Origin: Pseudomonas sp. SCB32
Lineage (GTDB): Bacteria > Pseudomonadota > Gammaproteobacteria > Pseudomonadales > Pseudomonadaceae
DNA: 64,000 bases
Assembly: GCF_009189165.1 (NCBI RefSeq)
Contig: NZ_CP045118.1
Location: forward strand, 2,232,001-2,296,000
Direction of reading: 5' to 3'
Part shown: piece by piece, positions 34,975-44,073 of the stretch
How positions within the stretch are numbered: the stretch's first letter is position 1
Layout of the letters: each line of letters starts with the position of its first letter
The notes under the pieces: model-generated
The model's database searches: none
The model's input: only the letters and a program-made list of their open reading frames with translations
What the model was told of the DNA's origin: nothing
Made by a program: the position numbers and the translations under genes

Positions 34975-35407
34975 AGCCTTCCGCCTTTCTTGTTGTTGGC
35001 CTGGTTCCTATCCGCACTCACGGCCTGTCGGCAGTGGAGCCAGGGCCTTGGCTTCTGGTTCCGTAACCGCCCCGGCAAAACCCGGCAGCGGCACTTTTCG
35101 CAGTGTCTGCAAAATGGAGTCTAAGCCTAGAGCGACGCGGGCTTAGACCATCTGGCAACAAGTCCTGCAGTTCCAGGCTTATTCCATCTATATGACTGCA
35201 GCGTGACAGCTCTGGCCCGCAACTCGACCGTTTGTCCGGAGTCTTGGGCATGCCTTTCATAGAGCCCTCGCACCCTCGGCCGCCGGTCGGAGGTTGAGCG
35301 TGCCGGTCAATGCGCCTGAGCGCTGCGGTCATTGTCGGTGTCCGCCACGCCGCTAAGGTAGGTCGACACGCCACGCCTGCGTGACGACAACTCTAAGAGA
35401 GAACGCC
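34975..35407. other. Intergenic region upstream of the thiolase gene
   Basis: No gene beyond the small reading frame at its left end. It contains a perfect 9-bp inverted repeat GTCTAAGCC/GGCTTAGAC at 35119-35148 with a 12-base loop, which may be an operator or a terminator-like hairpin. The thiolase promoter should lie in its right half. Confidence 0.5.
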
Positions 35408-36613
35408 ATGACCGAAGCATTCATTTACGACGCGGTGCGTACTCCCCGCGGCAAGGGCAAGAAGGACGGCGCGCTGCACAGCGTCAAGCCGGTCAACCTG
35501 ATGGCCGGTGTCCTGCGCGCGCTGCAGCAGCGCAACCAGCTCGACACCGCGCAGGTCGACGACATCGTCCTGGGCTGCGTGACCCCGGTGGGCGACCAGG
35601 GCGCGGACATCGCCAAGACCGCCGCGCTGGTGGCCGACTGGGACGAGCAGGTCGCCGGCGTACAGATCAACCGCTTCTGTGCCTCGGGCCTGGAGGCGGT
35701 CAACCTGGGCGCCATGAAGGTGCGTTCGGGCTTCGAGGACCTGGTGGTGGTCGGCGGCGTGGAATCCATGTCCCGCGTACCCATGGGCTCCGACGGCGGC
35801 GCCTGGGCGCTGGACCCGGAAACCAACCTGCACACCAGCTTCGTGCCCCAGGGCATTGGTGCCGACCTGATCGCCACTCTGGAAGGTTTCAGCCGCGGCG
35901 ACGTCGACGCCTTCGCCCTGCGTTCCCAGCAGAAGGCCGCCAAGGCCCGCGCCGAAGGGCTGTTCGCCAAATCGCTGGTGCCGGTGACCGACCAGAACGG
36001 CATCGTCCTGCTCGACCATGACGAATTCATCCGTGCCGACTCCACCCTCGAAGGCCTCGGCGCGCTCAAGCCCAGCTTCGAGATGATGGGGCAGATGGGC
36101 TTCGATGCCAGCGCGCTGCGCAAGTACAGCTTCGTCGAGCGCATCGAGCACGTGCACACGCCGGGCAACAGCTCCGGCATCGTCGACGGCGCCGCCGCCA
36201 TGCTCATCGGCTCCGAGGCCAAGGGCCGCGAACTGGGCCTCAAGGCCCGTGGGCGCATCGTCGCCACCGCGGTGACCAGCACCGACCCGACCATCATGCT
36301 CACCGGCCCCGCGCCGGCAACCCGCAAGGCGCTGGCCAAGGCCGGGCTGAAGGCCGAGGACATCGACCTCTACGAGGTCAACGAAGCCTTCGCCTCGGTG
36401 GTGATGAAGTTCATGAAGGACATGGGCGTGCCGGAGAGCAAGGTCAACGTCAACGGCGGCTCCATCGCCATGGGCCACCCCCTGGGCGCCACCGGCTGCA
36501 TGATCCTCGGCACGCTGCTGGATGAACTGGAGCGGCGCAACCTGCGCTACGGCCTGGCCACCCTCTGCGTGGGCGGCGGCATGGGTATCGCCACCATCAT
36601 CGAACGAATCTGA
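35408..36613 (+). CDS. Acetyl-CoA C-acyltransferase (thiolase)
   Basis: A 401-residue thiolase that cleaves 3-ketoacyl-CoA in beta-oxidation. The nucleophile Cys is in [12 protein letters not shown], the His base in [25 protein letters not shown], and the second Cys in [11 protein letters not shown] 35408 has a GAGAG site upstream. It heads a two-gene operon with a multifunctional 3-hydroxyacyl-CoA dehydrogenase, the order of PA1736-PA1737 in PAO1, which is distinct from fadBA5. Confidence 0.93.
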   Translation: MTEAFIYDAVRTPRGKGKKDGALHSVKPVNLMAGVLRALQQRNQLDTAQVDDIVLGCVTPVGDQGADIAKTAALVADWDEQVAGVQINRFCASGLEAVNLGAMKVRSGFEDLVVVGGVESMSRVPMGSDGGAWALDPETNLHTSFVPQGIGADLIATLEGFSRGDVDAFALRSQQKAAKARAEGLFAKSLVPVTDQNGIVLLDHDEFIRADSTLEGLGALKPSFEMMGQMGFDASALRKYSFVERIEHVHTPGNSSGIVDGAAAMLIGSEAKGRELGLKARGRIVATAVTSTDPTIMLTGPAPATRKALAKAGLKAEDIDLYEVNEAFASVVMKFMKDMGVPESKVNVNGGSIAMGHPLGATGCMILGTLLDELERRNLRYGLATLCVGGGMGIATIIERI

Positions 36614-36643
36614 ACCGGCTTGCAGGAGCGCTGATTGTCGATT

Positions 36644-36667
36644 GGGTTCCCGCGAACGCGGGAACCC
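36644..36667. repeat. Palindromic REP within the thiolase operon
   Basis: A perfect palindrome GGGTTCCCGCG-AA-CGCGGGAACCC in the 98-bp gap between the thiolase and dehydrogenase genes; same family as the pair at 10498-10566. Confidence 0.75.
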
Positions 36668-36711
36668 AGAGACAGCCGCTCCTGCTCCCGCTGTCGAATA
36701 GGACTGGAAAA

Positions 36712-38856
36712 ATGACTGACGCCATCCGTTACGAGAAGGGCCAGGACAACATCGTCGTCCTGACCATGGACATGCCCGGCCAGAGCGCCAACACCATGAA
36801 CGGTGTATACCGCGAGGCCATGGCCGCCACCGTGGCGCGCCTGGAAGCCGAGAAGGATTCGATCGCCGGCGTGGTGATCACCTCCGCGAAGAAGACCTTC
36901 TTCGCTGGCGGCGACCTGAATGAGCTGATCAAGGTGACCAAGGCCGACGCCCAGGCTTTCTACGAAGGCATCCTGGTGCTCAAGGGCCAGTTGCGCCGCC
37001 TGGAGACCCTCGGCAAGCCGGTGGTCGCCGCCATCAACGGCGCAGCCCTGGGCGGCGGCTGGGAAATCTGCCTGGCCTGCCACCACCGCATTGCCCTGGA
37101 CGAAAGCCACGTCCAGCTCGGCCTGCCGGAAGTCACCCTGGGCCTGCTGCCCGGTGGCGGTGGCGTGGTGCGCATGGTGCGCCTGCTCGGCCTGGAGAAG
37201 GCCCTGCCGTACCTGGCCGAAGGCAAGAAGGTGCGTCCGGAACAGGCGCTCAAGGCCGGCCTGATTCACCAACTGGCTTCCAGCCGCGAAGAGATGCTGA
37301 GCAAGGCCCGCGAGTGGATCGCAGCCAATCCGGCCGCCAAGCAGCCGTGGGACAGTGCCGGCCACAAGATCCCCGGCGGCACGCCGGCAAGCCCGGCCGT
37401 GGCGCAGATGCTGGCCATCGCCCCGTCCGTGCTGCGCGACAAGACCAAGGCCTGCTTCCCGGCGCCGGAGAAGATCATGTGCGCCGCCGTCGAAGGCGCG
37501 CAGGTGGATTTCGATACCGCGCAGCTGATCGAGGCGCGCTACTTCACCGAGCTGACCACCGGCCAGGTGGCAAAGAACATGATCGGTACCTTCTGGTTCC
37601 AGCTGAACGAGATCAATGCCGGCAAGTCGCGTCCGCAGGGCATCCCGCCACAGCAGACGAAGAGGGTTGGCGTCGTCGGCGCCGGCATGATGGGCGCGGG
37701 CATCGCCTACGTCTCCGCCGCCGCTGGCATCGAGGTGGTGCTCAAGGACGTTTCCGTCGAAGCGGCGGAAAAGGGCAAGGCCTACTCGGCCGGCCTGCTG
37801 GACAAGAAAGTCGGCAAGGGCCAGATGAGCGCCGAGAAGCGCGACGCCTTCCTCGCACGGATCAAGCCGACTGCCAGCGATGCCGACTTCGCAGGCTGCG
37901 ATCTGATCATCGAAGCCGTGTTCGAGGACCGCGGCCTGAAGGCCAAGGTCAGCGCCGCCGCCGAATCCGCCGCGCTGCCGGATGCGGTGATCGCCTCCAA
38001 CACCTCGACCCTGCCGATCACCGGCCTGGCCCAGGCGGTCGCGCAGCCGCAGAAGTTCATCGGCCTGCACTTCTTCAGTCCGGTGGACAAGATGCCGCTG
38101 GTGGAGATCATCCGTGGCGAGAAGACCGACGACGTCACCCTGGCCCGCGCCTTCGACTATGTCCTGCAGATCAAGAAGACCCCGATCGTCGTCCACGACA
38201 GCCGTGGCTTCTTCACCTCCCGCGTGTTCGGCACTTTCACCAACGAAGGCCTGGCCATGCTCGGCGAGGGCGTGTCGGCGGCGATGATCGAGAACCAGGC
38301 ACGCCAGGCCGGTATGCCGGTGGGCCCGCTGGCGATCAGCGACGAAGTGTCGATGAGCCTGATGAGCCACATTCGCGAGCAGACCCGCAAGGACCTGGAG
38401 GCCGACGGCAAGCAGTTGCCCAGGCATCCGGCTTTTGCCGTGGTCGACCTGATGGTCAAGGAGTACAAGCGTCCGGGCAAGGCCGCCGGCGCCGGCTTCT
38501 ACGACTATCCCGCCAACGGCAGGAAGCACCTGTGGCCGGAGCTGAAGCAGCGCTTCGAAAAGGCTGATGCGCAGATCTCTGCCGAAGACGTGCGCGACCG
38601 CATCCTCTTCGTACAGGCCATCGAGACGGTGCGCTGTGTGGCGGAGGGCGTGCTGACCTCCACCGCCGACGCCAACATCGGCTCGATCTTCGGCATCGGC
38701 TTCGCGGCCTGGAGCGGTGGTGCGCTGCAGTTCATCAACCAATATGGCCTGAAGGACTTCATCGCCCGCGCCGAATACCTGGCCGAGCAGTACGGTGAGC
38801 GCTTCCTGCCGCCGGCGCTGCTGCTGGAGAAGGCCGCGCGGGGGGAGGTGTTCTGA
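36712..38856 (+). CDS. Multifunctional enoyl-CoA hydratase/3-hydroxyacyl-CoA dehydrogenase
   Basis: A 714-residue FadB/FadJ-type protein. The N-terminal crotonase domain (to about 190) has INGAALGGGWEICLAC and the active-site pair in LPEVTLGLLPGGGG; the dehydrogenase domain (from about 320) has the NAD motif GAGMMGAGIAYVSA and the catalytic His in GLHFFSPVDKMPLVE. It carries out hydration and oxidation steps for the thiolase next to it. The fatty-acid type handled is unknown. A terminator follows. Confidence 0.93.
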   Translation: MTDAIRYEKGQDNIVVLTMDMPGQSANTMNGVYREAMAATVARLEAEKDSIAGVVITSAKKTFFAGGDLNELIKVTKADAQAFYEGILVLKGQLRRLETLGKPVVAAINGAALGGGWEICLACHHRIALDESHVQLGLPEVTLGLLPGGGGVVRMVRLLGLEKALPYLAEGKKVRPEQALKAGLIHQLASSREEMLSKAREWIAANPAAKQPWDSAGHKIPGGTPASPAVAQMLAIAPSVLRDKTKACFPAPEKIMCAAVEGAQVDFDTAQLIEARYFTELTTGQVAKNMIGTFWFQLNEINAGKSRPQGIPPQQTKRVGVVGAGMMGAGIAYVSAAAGIEVVLKDVSVEAAEKGKAYSAGLLDKKVGKGQMSAEKRDAFLARIKPTASDADFAGCDLIIEAVFEDRGLKAKVSAAAESAALPDAVIASNTSTLPITGLAQAVAQPQKFIGLHFFSPVDKMPLVEIIRGEKTDDVTLARAFDYVLQIKKTPIVVHDSRGFFTSRVFGTFTNEGLAMLGEGVSAAMIENQARQAGMPVGPLAISDEVSMSLMSHIREQTRKDLEADGKQLPRHPAFAVVDLMVKEYKRPGKAAGAGFYDYPANGRKHLWPELKQRFEKADAQISAEDVRDRILFVQAIETVRCVAEGVLTSTADANIGSIFGIGFAAWSGGALQFINQYGLKDFIARAEYLAEQYGERFLPPALLLEKAARGEVF

Positions 38857-38879
38857 GGGGCTCCTACAAGTTATCCAGC

Positions 38880-38906
38880 AAACCGGCCCTCGCGGCCGGT
38901 TTTTTC
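38880..38906 (+). terminator. Terminator of the beta-oxidation operon
   Basis: AAACCGGCC-CTCGC-GGCCGGTTTTTTC hairpin with U tract, 24 bases past the stop. Confidence 0.9.
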
Positions 38907-38956
38907 TTGTCCGGGCAAGTCGTAGGATGATGCGTTCGCCCACAAGGACCGTTCCC

Positions 38957-39520
38957 ATGACTTCGCCGATACCGCCCGCCTTGTTGATCATCGACCAGCA
39001 GAAGGGCATGCAGGACAGCCCCGTGCTGCGCAATAACCCGCAGGCCGAGCTGCGCATCGGCGAGCTGCTGGCAGCTTGGCGCCGGGCCGGCTGGCCGCTG
39101 GCGCACATCCGGCACATTTCGCGTACGCCGGGCTCGCCGTTCTGGCCAGGCCAGCCGGGAGCGGAGTTCCAGGAGGCGCTGGCGCCGCTGGAGCACGAGC
39201 ATGTGGTGGAAAAGAACGTCCCCGATGCATTCATCAACAGTGGCCTGGAACGTTGGCTGCGGGTACGCGGCGTCGACTCGGTGGTGATCTGCGGCGTCAG
39301 CACCAATAATTCGGTGGAGGCCACGGCGCGCACGGCGGGCAATCTGGGCTTCTTCACGCAGGTGGCGGCGGACGCCTGCTTCGCCTTCGACAAGCGCGAT
39401 TTCAACGGCGTGCAGCGCAGCGCGGAGGAGGTTCACGCCATGTCCCTGGCCAACCTGCAAGGTGAATATGCGCAGGTGCTGGAGGCGAACTCGATCCTGC
39501 GAACTCTGTCCCTGAGCTGA
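38957..39520 (+). CDS. Isochorismatase-like hydrolase with Ser in place of catalytic Cys
   Basis: A 187-residue isochorismatase-fold protein. D13 (LLIIDQQKG) and K86 (VVEKNVPDAF) of the triad are present, but the nucleophile loop reads CGVSTNNSVEAT, so Ser119 stands where Cys is expected. A conserved Cys sits seven residues earlier, as in the paralogue at 3222-3818. It is not closely similar to that paralogue, so the Cys loss appears in two separate subfamilies here. Substrate unknown; monocistronic. Confidence 0.8.
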   Translation: MTSPIPPALLIIDQQKGMQDSPVLRNNPQAELRIGELLAAWRRAGWPLAHIRHISRTPGSPFWPGQPGAEFQEALAPLEHEHVVEKNVPDAFINSGLERWLRVRGVDSVVICGVSTNNSVEATARTAGNLGFFTQVAADACFAFDKRDFNGVQRSAEEVHAMSLANLQGEYAQVLEANSILRTLSLS

Positions 39521-39724
39521 ATCCTTGCCGACCGGCCGTCACCCTTGTGCGTCCATGCAATTGAAGGGTGATGGGTTTTCCGGTATTTCCCCTGAAATTC
39601 CTGCACAAGAATCGGCTTCGGCATCTTGTGCGGTGAAAAAAATGGGCGTAATTTTCACGCGCGTTTCATCAGTGTCAGGAAAACCATTCTTATCAGCCGC
39701 TAACCCCCCAGGAATCACCCCTGC

Positions 39725-40462
39725 ATGTCGTTGCACATCTGCATTCTGGAAACCGACATCCTCCGCCCCGAACTCATCGATCAGTACAAGGGCTATGGCT
39801 GGATGTTCCAGCAACTGTTCGCCAAGCAACCCGTTCCGGCCGAGTTCAAGGTCTATAACGTGGTGGAAGGGCATTACCCGCCCGAAGATGAGAAGTTCGA
39901 CGCGTACCTGGTGACCGGCAGCAAGGCGGACTCCTTCGGCACTGATCCCTGGATACAGACCCTCAAGGACTACGTGCTCAAGCTCTACGAGCGTGGCGAC
40001 AAGCTGCTGGGCGTGTGCTTTGGCCACCAGTTGCTGGCCCTGGTGCTGGGTGGCAAGACCGAGCGCGCCAGCCAGGGGTGGGGTGTGGGCATTCACGACT
40101 ACCACATCGAGGAGCAGCCGGAGTGGATGAGCCCGGCACCGGGCGATGGCCTGACCCTGCTGGTCAGCCACCAGGACCAGGTCACCGAGCTGCCCCACGG
40201 CGCGCGCCGCATCGCTTCGAGCGATTTCTGCCCGAACGCCGCCTACGCCATTGGCGACCAGGTGCTGTGCTTCCAGGGTCACCCGGAGTTCCAGAGCGAT
40301 TACTCCCAGGCCATCCTTGAGCTGCGCAAGCACATCTTCAGCGAGCCGGTGTTCCAGTCCGGCATCGACAGCCTCGTCCGTCCGCACCAGGGCACAGCCG
40401 TTGGTGAGTGGATGATGCGCTTCGTGCAGCAGGGCCGCGAGAAGAAGCAGAACGCTGCCTGA
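39725..40462 (+). CDS. Class I glutamine amidotransferase-like protein
   Basis: A 245-residue GATase1 protein with C98 in GVCFGHQLLA, H186 and E188 in FQGHPEF. Homologous to PA1742 by position. Not adjacent to a synthetase; may be a stand-alone gamma-glutamyl hydrolase or amidase. An intergenic region of 204 bp upstream holds no gene. Confidence 0.88.
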   Translation: MSLHICILETDILRPELIDQYKGYGWMFQQLFAKQPVPAEFKVYNVVEGHYPPEDEKFDAYLVTGSKADSFGTDPWIQTLKDYVLKLYERGDKLLGVCFGHQLLALVLGGKTERASQGWGVGIHDYHIEEQPEWMSPAPGDGLTLLVSHQDQVTELPHGARRIASSDFCPNAAYAIGDQVLCFQGHPEFQSDYSQAILELRKHIFSEPVFQSGIDSLVRPHQGTAVGEWMMRFVQQGREKKQNAA

Positions 40463-40480
40463 TTCCTGTCGTGCTGACTG

Positions 40481-40513
40481 AAAACGCCGCTCAATCGAGC
40501 GGCGTTTTCGTTT
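40481..40513 (+). terminator. Terminator of the amidotransferase gene
   Basis: AAAACGCCGCTC-AATC-GAGCGGCGTTTTCGTTT hairpin, 19 bases past the stop. Confidence 0.9.
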
Positions 40514-40552
40514 GTGGGGCGTCTTCGGTGAGCTCCGTGCGATCCCGACCCT

Positions 40553-40617
40553 ATCGCGGACGGAGTCCGCTCCTACGAATGGTTCCGATGAGCGCAGGAG
40601 CGGACTCTGTCCGCGAT
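40553..40617. repeat. REPIN: inverted pair of GTAGGAGCGGAC REPs
   Basis: ATCGCGGACGGAGTCCGCTC (first copy, 40553-40576) faces GCAGGAGCGGACTCTGTCCG (second copy, 40594-40617), with one changed base in each arm relative to the copy at 18689. Confidence 0.8.
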
Positions 40618-40639
40618 CGCTTCCCGGCCCGTACGCGGC

Positions 40640-41611
40640 CTAGAGCCACTCCGCCTGCTTGAAGCTGATGTACAGCCCGACACAGCCCAGCGTCAGCAGG
40701 CCCATACATAGGAAGTAGCCGTAGTGCCAGTGCAGCTCTGGAATGTATTCGAAGTTCATGCCATAGATGCCGGCCACCGCCGTGGGAAACGCGAGAATCG
40801 CCGCCCAGGCGGCGAACTTGCGCTGCACAACGCTCTGCCGTGAAGACTCCAGCGCCAGCCCGACGTCGATGGTCTGGGTGGCCACGTCGCGCAGGGTGGT
40901 GAGGTCTTCCAGCAGGCGATTCACGTGAATCGCCACGTCGCGGAAGTAGGGGCGCATCTGTTTGTCGATGAAGGGGAAGTCCAGGCGCTGCAGCTCCTGG
41001 CAGATCTCCACCATGGGCGCGGCATAGTGCTTGAGCCTGAGCACCTCGCGGCGCAGGCCGTAGATCTTCTCGATCTGCTCCTGGGTCAGCGGCTTGCGCA
41101 GTACCTGTTGCTCGACTTCCTCGATTTCCCCGCGAATGGCTTCCACCAGCGGCTCGTAGTTGCTCACCACGAAGTCGAGCAGGGCATAGAGCACGAAGTC
41201 GGTGCCGTGGGCCAGCAGCAGCGGCCGAGCCTCGCAGCGCTGGCGCACCTGGGCATAGGACTGCGAGAAACCGTGGCGGGCGCTGATGATGTAGCCGACA
41301 CCGGCGAACAGGTGGGTTTCCACGAACATCAGTCGGTTGTCGGCGCGGATTGGCGAATAGATCACCATGAACAGCGCGTCGCCGAAGGTCTCGAGTTTCG
41401 GTCTGCTGTGCTTGTCGAGGGCGTCGGAAACCGCCAGTTCGTGCAGGTTGAACTGCCGTTGCAGGTTGAACATTTCCTCCGGTGTCGGCTCCTGCAGCCC
41501 CGTCCAGACAAAGTGGTCGGGTTGGCAGGCCCAGCGGTAACCGTCTTCCAGGGGAATATCGGAGACCTTGCGGCCCTTGCTGTAGACGGCGGATGCGATG
41601 ACGCGGCCCAT
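40640..41611 (-). CDS. corA: CorA-family divalent metal ion transporter
   Basis: A 323-residue inner-membrane Mg2+/Co2+ channel of the CorA family. The large N-terminal cytoplasmic domain is followed by two C-terminal helices; the first ends with the selectivity signature YGMNFEYIPEL. The short C-terminal tail (FKQAEWL) is basic. ATG 41611 (MGRVIAS) is preferred; a longer in-frame version to 41689 is possible. Pseudomonas has several CorA paralogues, so the symbol means the family. Confidence 0.85.
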   Translation of the reverse strand: MGRVIASAVYSKGRKVSDIPLEDGYRWACQPDHFVWTGLQEPTPEEMFNLQRQFNLHELAVSDALDKHSRPKLETFGDALFMVIYSPIRADNRLMFVETHLFAGVGYIISARHGFSQSYAQVRQRCEARPLLLAHGTDFVLYALLDFVVSNYEPLVEAIRGEIEEVEQQVLRKPLTQEQIEKIYGLRREVLRLKHYAAPMVEICQELQRLDFPFIDKQMRPYFRDVAIHVNRLLEDLTTLRDVATQTIDVGLALESSRQSVVQRKFAAWAAILAFPTAVAGIYGMNFEYIPELHWHYGYFLCMGLLTLGCVGLYISFKQAEWL

Positions 41612-41717
41612 GGTGAACCCCCGCAACTGGCTGGCGCGTGGGGCAGGCATCCCCACGGCACGGACTCTCAAGCCAAGAGTGTTGGACATGGTGGCCGGCT
41701 ACGCCAGCCGCTGAGCA

Positions 41718-41939
41718 TCAGGAATGGGGGCGAAGTGCTTCCTGCAGACCTTGCAGGGCTACCGGCAGCGCCTGGTTGACGCGGTTGAAGAGCCCGGTCC
41801 TGTCGATATTGTCCATCGGCGCGTGGCGGACGCTTGCGTAACCCGCGGTCAGTGCCATGACGACCAGGATCACCATGGTGTAGAGCCCCAGGGCGGCGAG
41901 GGCGCCATTGCGGGCGTAGCGGTGGGCTTGGCGGTTCAT
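41718..41939 (-). CDS. Small single-helix membrane protein
   Basis: A 73-residue protein starting MNRQAHRYARNGALAALGLY with one transmembrane helix (about residues 11-33) and a soluble tail outside (NIDRTGLFNRVNQALPVAL). An in-frame extension upstream to 42113 has no gene-like composition. No family recognised. It lies between the corA-like and macrodomain genes. Confidence 0.5.
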   Translation of the reverse strand: MNRQAHRYARNGALAALGLYTMVILVVMALTAGYASVRHAPMDNIDRTGLFNRVNQALPVALQGLQEALRPHS

Positions 41940-42217
41940 GGTGGCGACCTGGGCGGTTGGAAACGATGACTCAGTGTCACCGCCGCCCTGTTCGCTGAAT
42001 AACGAAGCCGGTTGCTTTCGACTATCAGGATTATTGATGGGCGCTCGGGGGGGACGCCGCCGCGACGTACGGGCGGAGTGCTCGGAGGTTTCCGAGAGCT
42101 GGACTGCGTTCATGGGCGTTTGACCCGCATAAAAAATGGCGAGGCCACCGGGCGTAACGTGGGAATCAGGTGGTGGCGCAACGCGGCCACGGACGCTCCG
42201 AACGCAAGGAACCTCCC

Positions 42218-42715
42218 ATGATTCGATACGTTGAAGGCGACATTCTGCTCAGCAAGGCCCAGGTCATCGCGCACGGCATCGCGCCGCAGGACCATTTCGA
42301 TTCCGGTCTTGCGCTGGCGCTGCGCGAGCGCTGGCCGTCCATGGTGCGCGACTACCGCCATGCGGCCCATTCGGATGCGCCGCAGTCTGGCTCGATCTGG
42401 GTCTGGTTGGGGGTCGATGCCGATGGTGGTACCCGTTGCATCGCCAATCTGCTGACCCAGGGCATGCAAGGCTCGGGACGCAGTGCGCGTCCGGCGAAGG
42501 CAACGCTGGAGAACGTCGGCCACTGCCTGAAGGAGCTTGCCCGGTACCTGCAGAGCGAGCGGGTGAGCAGCGTGGCGCTGCCTTGCCTGGCGACCGGTGT
42601 GGGCGGGCTCGACTGGAAGGAGGTGAAGCCGTTGGTGGAGCGATACCTGGGCGACCTGGGTAGCGCGGTGGTGGTCTACGAGGTCTACCGCAAGGGTGTG
42701 GCTGCAGCTGAGTGA
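42218..42715 (+). CDS. TARG1/OARD1-like macrodomain protein
   Basis: A 165-residue single macrodomain. The strand MIRYVEGDILLSKAQVIAHG, the loop LATGVGGLDWKEV and the Lys in RPAKATLENV align with the ADP-ribosyl-glutamate hydrolase TARG1 (OARD1), whose catalytic residues are that Lys and the Asp of GLD. It thus probably removes ADP-ribose from proteins or DNA or binds ADP-ribose. Not next to a DarT-type toxin, so not an evident DarTG module. An AAGGAACC site precedes the ATG. Confidence 0.72.
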   Translation: MIRYVEGDILLSKAQVIAHGIAPQDHFDSGLALALRERWPSMVRDYRHAAHSDAPQSGSIWVWLGVDADGGTRCIANLLTQGMQGSGRSARPAKATLENVGHCLKELARYLQSERVSSVALPCLATGVGGLDWKEVKPLVERYLGDLGSAVVVYEVYRKGVAAAE

Positions 42716-42732
42716 CGACACCCCGTCGCCCT

Positions 42733-42763
42733 GGAAAAGCCCGGCCGCAAGCCGGGCTTTTCG
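42733..42763 (+). terminator. Terminator of the macrodomain gene
   Basis: AAAAGCCCGGC-CGCAA-GCCGGGCTTTTC hairpin shortly after the stop. Confidence 0.85.
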
Positions 42764-42810
42764 CATCGGGCTGGACGGCATGATGTCACCTGCTGCGGGC
42801 GAGGCTGGCG

Positions 42811-42996
42811 TTAGCCCTGCTTGGCGGCGGCTTCCACCGAGTGGCTGGCTGCCTGCTCGGTCGGCTGCTGCTGCACGCTCTGGGTCAGGTTGAGCATGCG
42901 GTTCTGCATCAGCGGGGATTCTTCGGCGAAGCTGGCCTGGGCGGCGATGGCGGTGGCAGCGGCGAAGAGGGTTGCGGCGATTACCTTGAGTTTCAT
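42811..42996 (-). CDS. Small secreted protein
   Basis: A 61-residue protein with a signal peptide (MKLKVIAATLFAAATAIAAQ) and a short polar mature region (residues 22-61, ESPLMQNRMLNLTQSVQQQP...). ATG 42996 has a strong GGAGGTG site; a longer in-frame version to 43035 is less likely. The mature part is rich in Gln and Ala and without Cys. No family recognised. Confidence 0.65.
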   Translation of the reverse strand: MKLKVIAATLFAAATAIAAQASFAEESPLMQNRMLNLTQSVQQQPTEQAASHSVEAAAKQG

Positions 42997-43130
42997 GATG
43001 AACACCTCCGATGGTGTTGCTTTGGGTTCATCCATAGGTTAATCCGCAATAATTTTTGAAAAATAGCAGTTCGGATTAATGAGTTTTTACAAAAACGCAA
43101 CAGTCGCCTGGCGCAACGAGTCTTCCTGAC

Positions 43131-43163
43131 ATAAAAAAGCCCGGCGCGGGGCCGGGCTCTTTC
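43131..43163 (-). terminator. Terminator downstream of the enoyl-CoA hydratase gene
   Basis: AGCCCGGC-GCGGG-GCCGGGCT hairpin with a T run on the minus strand, 11 bases past the stop of the gene at 43174-43863. Confidence 0.8.
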
Positions 43164-43173
43164 ATGTCTGACG

Positions 43174-43863
43174 TCAGGCGAGGTGCTGCTTGTCCAGCTC
43201 GATTGAGCGGTCGAGGGTTTCCAGCAGCTGCTTGCGCACTTTCAGCTTGGTGTTACGGTGGGCGGTCATGTTGAGCTTCTTCAGGTGGCGTGCCGCTTCC
43301 AGGGCAGCCTCCTGCAGTTGCTCGGCCGGTACTACCTTGTCGAGGAAGCCGGCGTCCACGGCATCGCGTGGGCTGAACATTTCCGCGTTCACCACCGAAC
43401 GGGTGAAGGCGGAGCGGCGCAGGCGGTCGCGGGCCAGTTCGATACCCACGTGGTGCATGGTCATGCCGATGGCGACTTCGTTGAGACCGATCTGGAACGG
43501 GCCGTCGACGCCAACGCGGTAATCCGCCGAGAGCAGCAGGAAGGCGCCTTTGGCCACCGCATGGCCGGTGCAGGCCACGATGACCGGATAGGGGTGGGCG
43601 AGCATGCGGCGCGCCAGGGTCGAGCCGGCGGCCACCAGGTTGACGGCGTTGTCCGGGCCGGAGGTCATCACCTTCAGGTCGTAGCCGCCGGAGAGGATGC
43701 CCGGCTGGCCGGTCACGATGACCACCGCGCGATCCTGTACCGCCTGGTCCAGTGCCTGATTGAAGGCCTCGATCACCGCGGGGGAGATCGCGTTCACCTT
43801 GCCGTTGTTCAGGGTCAGGGTGGCGATGCCGTCTTCGAGTTGGTAGGTGATCAGCTCACTCAT
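43174..43863 (-). CDS. Crotonase/enoyl-CoA hydratase family protein
   Basis: A 229-residue crotonase-fold protein: N-terminal MSELITYQLEDGIATLTL, oxyanion motif PGILSGGYDLKVM and second NH donor in HAVAKGAFLLLSADYRVG. In PAO1 the equivalent gene is annotated as enoyl-CoA hydratase (PA1748). The acidic catalytic Glu positions of true hydratases are not clear (LNEVAIGMT), so activity on a specific CoA ester is uncertain. Confidence 0.85.
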   Translation of the reverse strand: MSELITYQLEDGIATLTLNNGKVNAISPAVIEAFNQALDQAVQDRAVVIVTGQPGILSGGYDLKVMTSGPDNAVNLVAAGSTLARRMLAHPYPVIVACTGHAVAKGAFLLLSADYRVGVDGPFQIGLNEVAIGMTMHHVGIELARDRLRRSAFTRSVVNAEMFSPRDAVDAGFLDKVVPAEQLQEAALEAARHLKKLNMTAHRNTKLKVRKQLLETLDRSIELDKQHLA

Positions 43864-44073
43864 GGCGGTAGTCCTTGGTTGGAAATGCGCCAGAACATAC
43901 TGACGGGGGGAGCGGGCGTAAAGCACTTTGGCTGACCGGTGAGTCACCCGTAATCCGGGTTCTGTGGGGAGTCGTACGCATTTCTGGGAAGCTGTCGTGG
44001 AGGGCATCGATCCGTACTGTTAAGCTGCCACTATTGCCCGTGACATCCTCGTTCTCGCAAGGACCGCCGCTGT

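Noticed and set aside
36547..39405. 952-residue minus-strand frame opposite the beta-oxidation genes
   Set aside because: Shadow of the high-GC thiolase and dehydrogenase genes; composition is Gly/Ala/His-rich without domains and no ribosome site.
42218..42715. DarTG toxin-antitoxin system
   Set aside because: Only the macrodomain half is present; no DarT-like gene adjoins it.
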